A DNA stretch of 64,000 bases from NCBI GenBank assembly GCA_017634065.1, contig JAGBOC010000016.1:1-64000 (forward strand), in the 5' to 3' direction. The notes below the pieces were generated by a model. The model was given only the letters and a program-made list of their open reading frames with translations, ran no database searches and had not been told where the DNA came from. This stretch comes from Lachnospiraceae bacterium (lineage in GTDB: Bacteria; Bacillota; Clostridia; Lachnospirales; Lachnospiraceae). A program made the translations under genes and the position numbers. Position 1 is the first letter of the stretch. Every line of letters begins with the position of its first letter. Of this stretch, positions 8,377 through 16,573 are shown in pieces.

Positions 8377-8429
8377 CTTGACTTTAACTAATTCATTTAT
8401 TTTGGAAGATCACTTCAATTAAAGTCAAG
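8377..8429. repeat. 11-bp inverted repeat after the secreted-protein gene
   Basis: CTTGACTTTAA (8377-8387) and TTAAAGTCAAG (8419-8429) are perfect inverted arms 31 bases apart. The repeat starts two bases after the stop codon at 8432. It could protect the mRNA 3' end or bind a protein. It is next to the terminator-like hairpin at 8323-8362. Confidence 0.6.
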
Positions 8430-8431
8430 CC

Positions 8432-9784
8432 TTAGTTTCCTTGTTTTATATGTAAATCATCCCATATACTACCTACTACTTCCATATATTGACTTGTAGA
8501 TAGTGTAAGCTCTCCTGCTGGACAAAAACACGAACTTACTTCTGCCAGCACCTCATATGCTCCATCAGGAAAATATATCGGTATATAATGCACATTATTA
8601 TTAAAATGGCTATATGGATTTTTCGGTATATCATTTTCCATAGTATGAAAATTAGGAAGTCCATAATGCACATTACTTGGATCATTGTCAATATCCTTAT
8701 TCTCTCCTCTATCTGCATATGTATCATAATCAAACTCAGGATAATAATACATTGTAACTTGTGGATGTGTAAAATACTCTTTATAGTCATACTGTATAGC
8801 TAATGGATTAGGTGGAAAGCTATATATTGATGAGCAATTAACTCTATACCATACTCCATAACCACTTCTTATAGTTTCTATCCTATCATAATCAAAATCT
8901 TGTGGGTAACCATCAGGAAAAGGAGTGTTATCAGCGAGCTGTAATTTTTGACTTGTAATTTGTAAAGCTACAGAGTGATCCCATCTTTCCCAAATAACTT
9001 CTCCCCAATCTTGAGCTTGTACATTACAATCTCCAGTAGGACACTCGTGATTTTCTGCATTTTCAGGACATCTGTGCATCATACAAGTTACATCAGCATC
9101 CCCATCTAAACTATCATATTCTTCAGGGTATCCATCTGTATCATTTCCTGACCTTGTACATACATAATGCCAATCTTCTTCCCATCTATAAGTATATGTA
9201 TGAAATTGATGTAAAAGAACATCAGCCATTCTTCCCACAGGTGCAGAAGTTTCTATATCTCCCTCATCTCTATAGTCATCATAATTAGTATCAGGTGGAA
9301 CATTATATTTAGGATTATATATTTTACAAGTTATAGTTGCAGATGTTTTTTGTTCTCTATTAATAAGTATATATCCACCACTTGAAACACTTACATTTAT
9401 AGTAACCGTTCTTTCATCAAATAAAGTATTAATTTTAGGGGTTTTCCATTTAACCCAAAATAATCTTGTTTCGCCTTTAGCTATTGCACCTTGTTGTGTA
9501 TGAGAACCACAAGCACCTGAGAAGCTTACTCTACATTCGCCAGTTTTATTTACAGCTCCAGCTTTAGCATCATCATCTTTTCTCTCATGGGGTCTATAAT
9601 TTTGTCTTGGAAAGCCCTCAGGAGCATATACTTCTACAGCAGTTATTACTTCAACATCATCATTATACTCATGATAATTCCCAGTCCAATTTGCATTATT
9701 ATCATAAAAATTATAAGAATAAGTTATATTAATATTCATTATAGCAATTATAATAAAAACTATGATTTTTGATATTACTTTCAT
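8432..9784 (-). CDS. Large secreted Tyr/Asp/Cys-rich protein of the transfer region
   Basis: This 450-residue protein has an N-terminal signal peptide (hydrophobic residues about 5-22, then a polar stretch) and no later membrane helix. The mature part is rich in Tyr, Asp, Trp and Pro and has about a dozen cysteines, with several clusters (near CMMHRCPE, ECPTGDC, SCFCP), so it is probably disulphide-stabilised and outside the cell. I do not recognise the family. The gene lies among pseudopilin-like and conjugation genes, so a surface adhesin or mating-contact role is possible but only inferred. It is followed by hairpins that separate it from the MuF-C gene. Confidence 0.75.
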   Translation of the reverse strand: MKVISKIIVFIIIAIMNINITYSYNFYDNNANWTGNYHEYNDDVEVITAVEVYAPEGFPRQNYRPHERKDDDAKAGAVNKTGECRVSFSGACGSHTQQGAIAKGETRLFWVKWKTPKINTLFDERTVTINVSVSSGGYILINREQKTSATITCKIYNPKYNVPPDTNYDDYRDEGDIETSAPVGRMADVLLHQFHTYTYRWEEDWHYVCTRSGNDTDGYPEEYDSLDGDADVTCMMHRCPENAENHECPTGDCNVQAQDWGEVIWERWDHSVALQITSQKLQLADNTPFPDGYPQDFDYDRIETIRSGYGVWYRVNCSSIYSFPPNPLAIQYDYKEYFTHPQVTMYYYPEFDYDTYADRGENKDIDNDPSNVHYGLPNFHTMENDIPKNPYSHFNNNVHYIPIYFPDGAYEVLAEVSSCFCPAGELTLSTSQYMEVVGSIWDDLHIKQGN

Positions 9785-9792
9785 ATTTCCTC

Positions 9793-10236
9793 CTACTCAT
9801 CATTTATATCATAATAATAAATCTTTCCAGTATGATAATTAGGTATATTGCTTATTGCATTTGACCGTGTTGGAATACTTACTTTTTCTATGTCATATTT
9901 CACAGATGAATATGTAGAAACTATAAGACTATTTTTGTTCCCTGCATAATACTCACTTATATTAGTTTTGTTTTCATTTTCTTCGCTATGACTATTGTTC
10001 TCATCACTATAGTTATTTACTATTTCATTATTTGTAATGTTTTCAGGGTTTAATTCCTCTTCAATAAATTCTACATCATTTGTTTTCTTTTCTTCACCCC
10101 ATATATCTTTATACTCAACTTTTTTATAATTTGTTTCATAAATAAATATCATAGCTAAGACTAAAAGTATTATAAAAATAAATATAATTGCAAACATTTT
10201 TACTTGCTTTTCTTTCTTTTTACTATCTTTATACAT
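9793..10236 (-). CDS. Bitopic membrane protein
   Basis: This 147-residue protein has a basic N-terminus, one transmembrane helix (about 13-33) and an Asn/Glu-rich extracytoplasmic tail of low complexity. It lies 8 bases before the secreted-protein gene and shares its operon. The tail would face the wall, so a channel or surface accessory is plausible. No family is recognised. Confidence 0.65.
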   Translation of the reverse strand: MYKDSKKKEKQVKMFAIIFIFIILLVLAMIFIYETNYKKVEYKDIWGEEKKTNDVEFIEEELNPENITNNEIVNNYSDENNSHSEENENKTNISEYYAGNKNSLIVSTYSSVKYDIEKVSIPTRSNAISNIPNYHTGKIYYYDINDE

Positions 10237-10248
10237 ACTATACCTCTT

Positions 10249-10779
10249 TTAATGAAATTTCCTTAAGTCATTATATTCATATTTTGGAGTCCATATAGAA
10301 GAACTATGAAGATTTATTGTAAGTGGAAAATTAATTTTTGATAATTGCATTGGTACATCAAATTTTAAATACATATCTATATAATACATTCTCTGTTGTC
10401 TTCTAAGTCCTGTATTAGTTAAAGTTACAGATACATCATAAAACTTATAATACTCATACCCTGTGTCTTCATTAGGTTTTACATATGTTTCCCCATCTGT
10501 TTCTACAGCTAAAATATCTACAAGTCTTGATACTACATCTGCATAATCTCTATAATCGCTAAAGCTGCTTCTACCATCAGTCCTATATGCTCCTGTATAG
10601 CCATCTCTTATACTTTTATAAATATCATCATAATTCTCATTTAGTACATATACACAACATTCATTCATAGCATCTTTTACTTTAAATATTATAGTCGTAA
10701 CTCTTAGTGTTTCCATAATGACTTTTGTTAAGCCATATAACATAAGCAATACACATAAAGCTTTTATAAGTCCTTTCAT
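10249..10779 (-). CDS. TadE-like membrane-anchored protein
   Basis: This 176-residue protein has a single N-terminal hydrophobic helix (about 4-30) and a beta-rich extracellular part. Its size and position next to the DUF4320-type and TadC-like genes suggest a minor pseudopilin-like protein, but sequence motifs are not decisive. It starts 8 bases after the previous gene in the same minus-strand operon. It could instead be a conjugation-specific surface protein. Confidence 0.5.
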   Translation of the reverse strand: MKGLIKALCVLLMLYGLTKVIMETLRVTTIIFKVKDAMNECCVYVLNENYDDIYKSIRDGYTGAYRTDGRSSFSDYRDYADVVSRLVDILAVETDGETYVKPNEDTGYEYYKFYDVSVTLTNTGLRRQQRMYYIDMYLKFDVPMQLSKINFPLTINLHSSSIWTPKYEYNDLRKFH

Positions 10780-10787
10780 AAATTACC

Positions 10788-11189
10788 TTACCTTTTATAA
10801 TATACCTCAGATTTTCCTGTTGCTACACTTACCATTGGTATATTAAGATGAATAATTTTATTGTTAAGCTTAAAGTTATCTCTTGCATATACTTTTATTT
10901 GTCCATTTAGTTGTACTCTTTTAGAACTTTTATAGCCGCTATATTCAAAAGTAACTTCAGGATTGATTTTAAGCCTTTGCTTTAATCTATTTATATAAGC
11001 ATCTTGTGAAACCGAACCCTCTATTTCACAACTTCTAACAAGTTCTCTTGCAAAAGAATCAAGTTTTTGCTGGTGGTGGAAATACGGAAGAAATATTAAA
11101 AGAGAAGAGAAACCAACAAATATTACAAATAATGATAAAAGCATCTCAACACTAAATATATCTCCTCGCTTTTCTTTTAGAAATTTCAT
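10788..11189 (-). CDS. DUF4320-type pseudopilin-like protein
   Basis: This 133-residue protein has a short basic leader ending in GDIFSVEMLLSL, where a Gly followed by a hydrophobic helix and a glutamate looks like a class III prepilin processing region. The helix covers about residues 12-32. It resembles DUF4320 proteins found in Firmicute conjugative plasmids. It lies directly after the TadC-like gene, which supports a Tad/type IV pilus-like complex. No prepilin peptidase gene is in the window. Confidence 0.6.
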   Translation of the reverse strand: MKFLKEKRGDIFSVEMLLSLFVIFVGFSSLLIFLPYFHHQQKLDSFARELVRSCEIEGSVSQDAYINRLKQRLKINPEVTFEYSGYKSSKRVQLNGQIKVYARDNFKLNNKIIHLNIPMVSVATGKSEVYYKR

Positions 11190-11201
11190 AAGTCCTCCTT
11201 T

Positions 11202-12056
11202 CTAATAACTTAATATCTCTGCCATCTCTCCCCATATCTTTACTTTAACTATATACATATACATTATTATTACTAATACTGTAAGAATAATAATATATTT
11301 CTCAATTCTTTTAGGTCTTAGTATTGTTTCTTTTCTCAGATTTTCAACTTGCTTTGTTTGAAACTCTCTATATAGTATTTTTATATAATCTATACTTTCA
11401 TCTCCTCTTAATACTGATATTATAGCTTTAAGTACTCTACTAAATTCATAAGAATTAATTCTCATATCAAGTCGCCTTAAAGCTTCTATTCTACTTCCGC
11501 TTATCATATCAGCAATAGTTATTTTTATTTCTTTTTTGAAATATGGATTTGCATTTTTCTCATATATTTCAAGTGCTGGAAGTATGTCTTTAGATGTTTT
11601 ATAATTTTGTATTACATAAGAGAGAAATCTTGGAATTTCTTCTTCTATAGCAATTCTCTTCTTTCGTAAATCTTTATTAATTTTATCAAATTCACTATAT
11701 ATCTTTATTAAGAAAATGACAAAAGTAATAGTTCCTAAAATTGTATCTATAAAAAACAGTCCGATACTTAAAAGCAAAAAGAAAATGCTATTTATAATAC
11801 AGTTAGATACATATACTTCAGGAGTCATATTAATATTTAGTAAATCAATTTTATATAATAAGTCTTTGTATATAAAGTCTGGTATTTTAATAAAGTTAGA
11901 TAATTTTATTGCTTGTTTTCCATCAGAATCTCTTTTAGTTCTTTTAAAAATATTTATATTACTAAAATTGATTTTATATATATGGAAAACATCAAGTAAA
12001 ACAAAATATATAAACAACGAAAACGATATAAAGATGATTATATATACAATTTTCAT
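11202..12056 (-). CDS. TadC-like type II secretion F-domain membrane protein
   Basis: This 284-residue protein has an N-terminal helix (about 3-25), two adjoining helices (about 83-118) and one C-terminal helix (about 250-272). The large cytoplasmic loop in between resembles the T2SSF domain of TadB/TadC inner-membrane platform proteins, with IEEEIPRFL and SRVLKAIISVLRG segments. Such proteins anchor pilus assembly ATPases. No TadA/CpaF ATPase or second platform gene is visible, and the relaxase gene lies only two bases upstream. Either the partners lie outside the window or the protein works with the VirB4/VirD4 ATPases. Confidence 0.65.
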   Translation of the reverse strand: MKIVYIIIFISFSLFIYFVLLDVFHIYKINFSNINIFKRTKRDSDGKQAIKLSNFIKIPDFIYKDLLYKIDLLNINMTPEVYVSNCIINSIFFLLLSIGLFFIDTILGTITFVIFLIKIYSEFDKINKDLRKKRIAIEEEIPRFLSYVIQNYKTSKDILPALEIYEKNANPYFKKEIKITIADMISGSRIEALRRLDMRINSYEFSRVLKAIISVLRGDESIDYIKILYREFQTKQVENLRKETILRPKRIEKYIIILTVLVIIMYMYIVKVKIWGEMAEILSY

Positions 12057-12058
12057 AT

Positions 12059-13504
12059 TTAATACGATAAAGCATCTTCAATCTCTTTTTGAAGTTGTTT
12101 CTTTCTCCTTTCTTCTTCCTCTTCTAAAGAATAATTAGTCTTATTATATTGTTCATTTTGATTTTTAATAGTTTTGGCAAGCTCAAGTAAAAAACTTCTT
12201 GTATTTGCAATATGTTCTTTTTTGTTTTCATTCCTTAAATAATTTTTAATTATTTCTTTTTTGATAAATGTGTCAATATCTTCATTTATAAAATATTTGA
12301 TTCTTTCAATGTCGCTTTTTGTTGGTTCTATATTATTCTTAGTATAATTTTCATTTATAAATTTACTATAAATATTATCAACTTCAAACTTTATAGAATC
12401 AAAGGCTTTTATATTGTTTGTTAGCATTTTAAATCTTGTTTTAATCTCAGAGTTTTGTGAAAAAGCAAATTGTATCTTTTTAAACAATTCTTCTTTTTTA
12501 TCTTCATAATTTCCTAAAGTAATAATATTAGAAACTGTATTTTTTAAGTCATTAGATAAATCATTTATAGCCTTTTCCTGTTCAAGTATTTTTTTAGAAG
12601 TAATTGAAAGTTTTACATCTTCATAAACTTTCCTTTTTTCACTATTTATATTTTCAATAAGTTCAAAGTGTTTCTTTAAATCAATATTGTTTTCAAAATC
12701 AAAATTGAATTTTTTATATAATGTTTCAAGTCTATGGTGCTCGCCTGTTTTCTTGTCAGTAATATATATTTTTCCCACTTTCCCTATATTAAGGTCATCA
12801 TCTACCCATCTAATTTGATATCCGTTATTTATTAACTGTTTTATAAATAAATATTTGTTACTTGTTTTTTTAGCAATTTCATTAATCTTAATTGCAAAAG
12901 CTTCTTGTTTTGTCATATTGCCATTTTTAATAGCATTGTATAAGCCTTTATCATATATAGATTTTTTATTAATATTCTTTTTAGCAATACTTAAATCATT
13001 TTCAAGTAACAATTCATTCATTTCCTTTTTACACCTACTTAAAAAGCTTCTTGGTAAATTGATCTTTTTTCCTGTATCCACATTTACAGAATTTATAATA
13101 ATATGCGAGTGCATATTATCTTTTCCGTGTTCATGTGTTGCTATAAATATTTGATATCCATTTAAAAAATTTTTTTCTTTCTCATATAATCTATTTATAA
13201 GCTCCACATTAAGCTTATGTATTAACTCGCCACCTAATTTTTTACTATCATCATAATCAAAAGAGGCTACATAATGTTTTGCAAATCTATTTATAGAGCC
13301 ATCTTTGTTTACATCTCCATCTTTCCCATATCTTTTCTTAACCATTAGCATATCTTCAAAAGCCATATCAGGATCATCAAGAGTATTAATACCAGTAAAT
13401 AAATTATGTTCAATTTTTTCTTCATTTGGACAATAATGCTTAAGCATATAATCAAAATGCTCTCTTGATTTTATGTCTTCAGCCGCTTTAAATATCGCTG
13501 CCAT
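12059..13504 (-). CDS. MOB_P-type relaxase
   Basis: This is the DNA relaxase that nicks oriT and pilots the transferred strand. It is 481 residues long. Tyr20 in FDYMLKHY is the likely nucleophile, by analogy with the DYI-NP motif. The histidine metal motif is HEHGKDNMHSH (124-134), with His132 and His134 in the canonical HxH. The C-terminal half (about 270-470) is charged and probably coiled-coil. It follows mobC by ten bases and is nearly fused to the TadC-like gene (two bases). The assignment to the PF03432 family is firm; the nick site is not known. Confidence 0.9.
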   Translation of the reverse strand: MAAIFKAAEDIKSREHFDYMLKHYCPNEEKIEHNLFTGINTLDDPDMAFEDMLMVKKRYGKDGDVNKDGSINRFAKHYVASFDYDDSKKLGGELIHKLNVELINRLYEKEKNFLNGYQIFIATHEHGKDNMHSHIIINSVNVDTGKKINLPRSFLSRCKKEMNELLLENDLSIAKKNINKKSIYDKGLYNAIKNGNMTKQEAFAIKINEIAKKTSNKYLFIKQLINNGYQIRWVDDDLNIGKVGKIYITDKKTGEHHRLETLYKKFNFDFENNIDLKKHFELIENINSEKRKVYEDVKLSITSKKILEQEKAINDLSNDLKNTVSNIITLGNYEDKKEELFKKIQFAFSQNSEIKTRFKMLTNNIKAFDSIKFEVDNIYSKFINENYTKNNIEPTKSDIERIKYFINEDIDTFIKKEIIKNYLRNENKKEHIANTRSFLLELAKTIKNQNEQYNKTNYSLEEEEERRKKQLQKEIEDALSY

Positions 13505-13514
13505 AATATACCTC

Positions 13515-13838
13515 TTATTTTATTTTGTCATATATTTCATTCAATAATCTCTGTATATATAGATACTTTGTCTTTATCTCTTCTGTTTCTTCTTTAGTAC
13601 ATTGTCCAGTTTCATTAAGTTTTTTTGCTATTTGATTAATATTGTTTCCTTGTCTTTTAAGTTCTGTTTCAAGTTCTTTTGTATCAATATGAGTGATTTT
13701 TATATTCTGCTTATATAAAAGTTCTACAAAATAATCCGTAAGTGATAAATTCACTTTTTCAGCATTTTCTTTAAAGTAGTTATAGTCTTTTTCATTAAGT
13801 CTAATTGCTATCATTTTGTTTTTTTCTTTAGTTCTCAT
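13515..13838 (-). CDS. mobC: MobC relaxosome accessory protein
   Basis: This 107-residue protein has a ribbon-helix-helix-like N-terminus (IAIRLNEKDYNYF) and the typical MobC segment LKRQGNNINQIAKKLNETG. MobC proteins bind near oriT, help open the DNA and improve nicking. It starts ten bases upstream of the relaxase gene and is co-transcribed with it. Confidence 0.88.
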   Translation of the reverse strand: MRTKEKNKMIAIRLNEKDYNYFKENAEKVNLSLTDYFVELLYKQNIKITHIDTKELETELKRQGNNINQIAKKLNETGQCTKEETEEIKTKYLYIQRLLNEIYDKIK

Positions 13839-13847
13839 TTCTTATCC

Positions 13848-14288
13848 TTATAAATATCTTGTTTTAGCAATAGTTTCATATTTTTCATATTCTTTTAAAT
13901 AATCATTTATTTCTATAATCACTTTTCCTTTCTCAGATATGTTAAATGGATTTGGGTAATAATCAATGCCTTTATTAAAATGTTTTAAAAGAACTTGTTC
14001 AATAAACTCTTTCTTGTCAAAATCACTACAATGTTTTTCAATAAAAGATAAAAGACAATCAACTATAAGTGTGGTTTTACATTTTTCCTTGATAATTTCA
14101 TTGCCAATTTGATTATTTATAAACAATTCTGTAAACTTTATATATTCTTCTTTACATTCACTGCAAAGCTGAGTTTTAAATACTTTACTAAACTTTTCTT
14201 CTTCGTTTTTAGTGCTAATTAAAAACTCAGGTGGGTCAAAATATATTTTGATTTCATTCCCACATCTATCGCAAAATGTTTTTTTCAT
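13848..14288 (-). CDS. Small zinc-ribbon protein
   Basis: This 146-residue protein has an N-terminal CxxC (Cys6, Cys9) and a second CxxC about 30 residues later, which would hold one zinc ion. The rest is helical and charged and I do not recognise it. It overlaps the upstream gene by four bases (ATGA), so the two are translationally coupled and sit between the candidate oriT and mobC. A nucleic-acid-binding role in DNA processing is possible. Confidence 0.6.
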   Translation of the reverse strand: MKKTFCDRCGNEIKIYFDPPEFLISTKNEEEKFSKVFKTQLCSECKEEYIKFTELFINNQIGNEIIKEKCKTTLIVDCLLSFIEKHCSDFDKKEFIEQVLLKHFNKGIDYYPNPFNISEKGKVIIEINDYLKEYEKYETIAKTRYL

Positions 14289-14500
14289 TTTTTCTCCTTT
14301 TCTAACATTTCTTTTAAGTTTTCATACTCTTTATTTGGATCTATAAAAACAATCCTTTCGCTTAGCTTTTTTAGTGTTTCCTCATAGAACTTTCTTTTAG
14401 TTAAAGAACATTTAAAGATTATATAAATAGCATCACTTAAGAACTTTGCCATTTCTTCTTTTGTTTCTATATTTTTAATATGTGCAAATACATCTTCCAT
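14285..14500 (-). CDS. Small hypothetical protein
   Basis: This 71-residue helical charged protein has no recognised domain. It is the first gene after the candidate oriT hairpin and overlaps the zinc-ribbon gene by four bases. A GGAG lies 14 bases before the ATG, which is longer than optimal, so the start is less certain. Confidence 0.55.
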   Translation of the reverse strand: MEDVFAHIKNIETKEEMAKFLSDAIYIIFKCSLTKRKFYEETLKKLSERIVFIDPNKEYENLKEMLEKEKK

Positions 14501-14520
14501 TTTTAAATTTAAAGCTCCGT

Positions 14521-14570
14521 TAAGGTTTCCCTTGCCACAGGTGGAGCAAGCCTTACAAAGTGGTCTTTTT
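14521..14570. other. Candidate oriT hairpin between parB and the mob genes
   Basis: TAAGG (14521-14525) pairs with CCTTA (14551-14555), and CTTGCCAC (14531-14538) pairs with GTG plus GCAAG (14541-14550) across a two-base loop and a small bulge. A seven-T run follows on the plus strand. An oriT is normally a hairpin upstream of mobC and the relaxase, and this is the only strong one in that interval. GCTCC upstream can also pair with GGAGC at 14543, giving an alternative fold. It may instead be a terminator. No nick consensus was confirmed. Confidence 0.35.
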
Positions 14571-14601
14571 TTATTCTACAGGAGTATTTATATCGATCAA
14601 T

Positions 14602-15606
14602 CTACTTATGATTCTTTATATACTCTTTTACAGCTTCTTTTATAGTACTTTCAACTTCTTCTTCACTCTTGTTTTTAAAGAAGTCATCAAACTCTTCAAT
14701 CTCTTTTACTTTTATTGAATAAGAAGTCTTAGACTTTTTCTTGTTACAAATGGTTATAACTTTTTTAATATCTAAGATGATACCCTTTTCATTTTGCTCT
14801 TTTAGTTCTTTCGCTTTTTCGGTGTCAATTGATAAAGTTTTATCCTTTATCATATCAAAGATGTCTTTTATAAGAGACTTGTCAAGAGAACAAAGCATAT
14901 ATGCATTATCAAGAGAGATAAGTTTTTCATCTATGCAAGTAAACATTTCTTTCCTAAGTGTCTTATAAAGCTTTATATACTTCATAATAGTAATTCCACT
15001 TAAGCCATATTGCTTACCTACTTGATCTGTAACCTTACCACCAGCACTTACATTTTGCTTGTTTCCTAAATCTTCTTTAATTCTTTTATTCATTATCTTT
15101 TTAAAAGAATCTGCAATTTGAGAAAGTGCTGCTGCTTTTTGATATGACCCCATTGACTCAAAAGATCTTCTTGTCATATTGGAAGTATTGAATATAAATA
15201 CAGCTTCATCTATTCCTATATCTTTTTTAAGTACAACAGGAACTTCTTTATACTTTAGATCCTTTTCAGACAATTTTTTTAGTGCAAGCCATCTATGTTT
15301 TCCACTAAGTATAATATACTCATGATTTTCATTTTCCCATATTATAAGAGGCTCTATAATACCTCCTGTTGTTTCTATACTTTTCATAAGTTCTTCAAAC
15401 CTCTCATCACTATAATCAAATTGGTTATATGAAGTATCATAATCAGAAAAAGGCTTTAATTCATCAATACTCATAGTCTTAGTAGAATTATCACTAATTA
15501 GTTTCTTCTTAGTATCATTGATACTGCCACTTCCAAAATCATCTTCAAAAGTTTCAAGCTTTCTTTCCTTTCGCATTGCTTTAAATTTTTCTTTGTCTAA
15601 AGACAT
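14602..15606 (-). CDS. ParB-type partition protein
   Basis: This 334-residue centromere-binding protein has the ParB/Srx N-terminal fold with IDELKPF (about 45-51) and the CTP-site motif SGKHR (near 117-121). A central helix-turn-helix (YGLSGITIMKYIKLYK) follows. ParB loads onto parS and works with the ParA ATPase to segregate a plasmid or stabilise an excised element. It lies three bases after parA. No parS palindrome was identified with confidence. Confidence 0.88.
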   Translation of the reverse strand: MSLDKEKFKAMRKERKLETFEDDFGSGSINDTKKKLISDNSTKTMSIDELKPFSDYDTSYNQFDYSDERFEELMKSIETTGGIIEPLIIWENENHEYIILSGKHRWLALKKLSEKDLKYKEVPVVLKKDIGIDEAVFIFNTSNMTRRSFESMGSYQKAAALSQIADSFKKIMNKRIKEDLGNKQNVSAGGKVTDQVGKQYGLSGITIMKYIKLYKTLRKEMFTCIDEKLISLDNAYMLCSLDKSLIKDIFDMIKDKTLSIDTEKAKELKEQNEKGIILDIKKVITICNKKKSKTSYSIKVKEIEEFDDFFKNKSEEEVESTIKEAVKEYIKNHK

Positions 15607-15609
15607 CTT

Positions 15610-16407
15610 TTACCCCCTTACATCCCCTACATATTTCATTAATTCTTCAGTAAACTTTGTATACGCAACACTCGCAGGAGAAAACTTGTCATATACATTT
15701 ATTGTTTCGCCCATGCTTTGAGCTTCTTTTACTTTTACAGTTATAGGAATTTGAGTATTAAATATGTTTATTTCCATTCCCACATTTTCCTTAAGTTCCT
15801 CTATAACTGCCTTTTCAAGATTTGTTCTTCCGTTTGCCTTAGTTATAAGTATTCCTGCAATTGTTAAAGCTGGATTTCCTTTTTTCTTTATACTATTTAT
15901 ATGCTTTATCATCTCTGTAAGTCCATCCACAGCCATAACTTCAGCCTCTACAGGAAGAACAATATAATCGCTTGCTACCATTGCATTTTTAAGAACCGTT
16001 CCAAGAGTTGGAAGACAATCAATGATTACATATTCATACTCTTCTTTAATCTCTTCAATTAATTGTTTTAGTATCATTTCTCTATAATCAGCATTTACAA
16101 GATTATTCTGAAGAGCATATAATTCATTATTTGCAGGGATTATATCAAGTCCTTGCTTTTCAAGATGTATGATATACTCTTCTTTTTTAGGCAACTCTTC
16201 TTCCAAAATAATTTTATTTAAGACATCATTAATTGTAAGACTCAGATGTTCTTTGTCCTCTACCCCCATAATATCTGTCGCATTTCCTTGACCATCATAA
16301 TCAATTAATAATACCTTTCTTCCTTTGCCTGCAAGAATACTTGCAAGAGTTGTTGAAGTAGTTGTTTTACCTACTCCACCTTTTTTGTTCATTACACTAA
16401 TTACCAT
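15610..16407 (-). CDS. ParA-type partition ATPase
   Basis: This 265-residue Walker-type ATPase has a deviant P-loop KKGGVGKTTTS (about 8-18), a DYDGQGNAT segment and DCLPTLG. It moves ParB-bound DNA along the nucleoid. AGGAGG precedes the ATG, and a strong terminator lies 34 bases upstream, so parAB probably has its own promoter overlapping that hairpin. The pair with parB suggests the element is or was an autonomous plasmid, or is maintained after excision. Confidence 0.9.
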   Translation of the reverse strand: MVISVMNKKGGVGKTTTSTTLASILAGKGRKVLLIDYDGQGNATDIMGVEDKEHLSLTINDVLNKIILEEELPKKEEYIIHLEKQGLDIIPANNELYALQNNLVNADYREMILKQLIEEIKEEYEYVIIDCLPTLGTVLKNAMVASDYIVLPVEAEVMAVDGLTEMIKHINSIKKKGNPALTIAGILITKANGRTNLEKAVIEELKENVGMEINIFNTQIPITVKVKEAQSMGETINVYDKFSPASVAYTKFTEELMKYVGDVRG

Positions 16408-16440
16408 TTTTAAATCCTCCTAAGATTTTAATATTGAAGT

Positions 16441-16469
16441 AAAAAAATAGAGAGCTTTAACTCTCTATT
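16441..16469 (-). terminator. Terminator after the SpoVG-like gene
   Basis: AATAGAGAG (16446-16454) pairs with CTCTCTATT (16461-16469) around a six-base loop and is followed by seven T residues on the minus strand. It ends the SpoVG-like transcript just before parA. Confidence 0.8.
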
Positions 16470-16498
16470 CTGCTACTTCTTAAATATATAAATTGCAT
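16468..16498 (-). repeat. 31-bp inverted repeat, copy A
   Basis: On the minus strand this segment reads ATGCAATTTATATATTTAAG and continues to AGCAGAA. It matches 18340-18370 on the plus strand with one mismatch in 31 bases. It lies between the SpoVG-like gene and parA. Confidence 0.8.
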
Positions 16499-16573
16499 CT
16501 CCTATATTTAAAAATTATAAAATTTCAATTTTCAAATTAACAATTTATTTGAAGAATAAATAATAAAGCAATT

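Noticed and set aside
8323-8429. Third copy of the antisense RNA module.
   Set aside because: No good plus-strand -35 matches the TATAAT in the hairpin and no T-run follows on the plus strand, so minus-strand termination explains it better.
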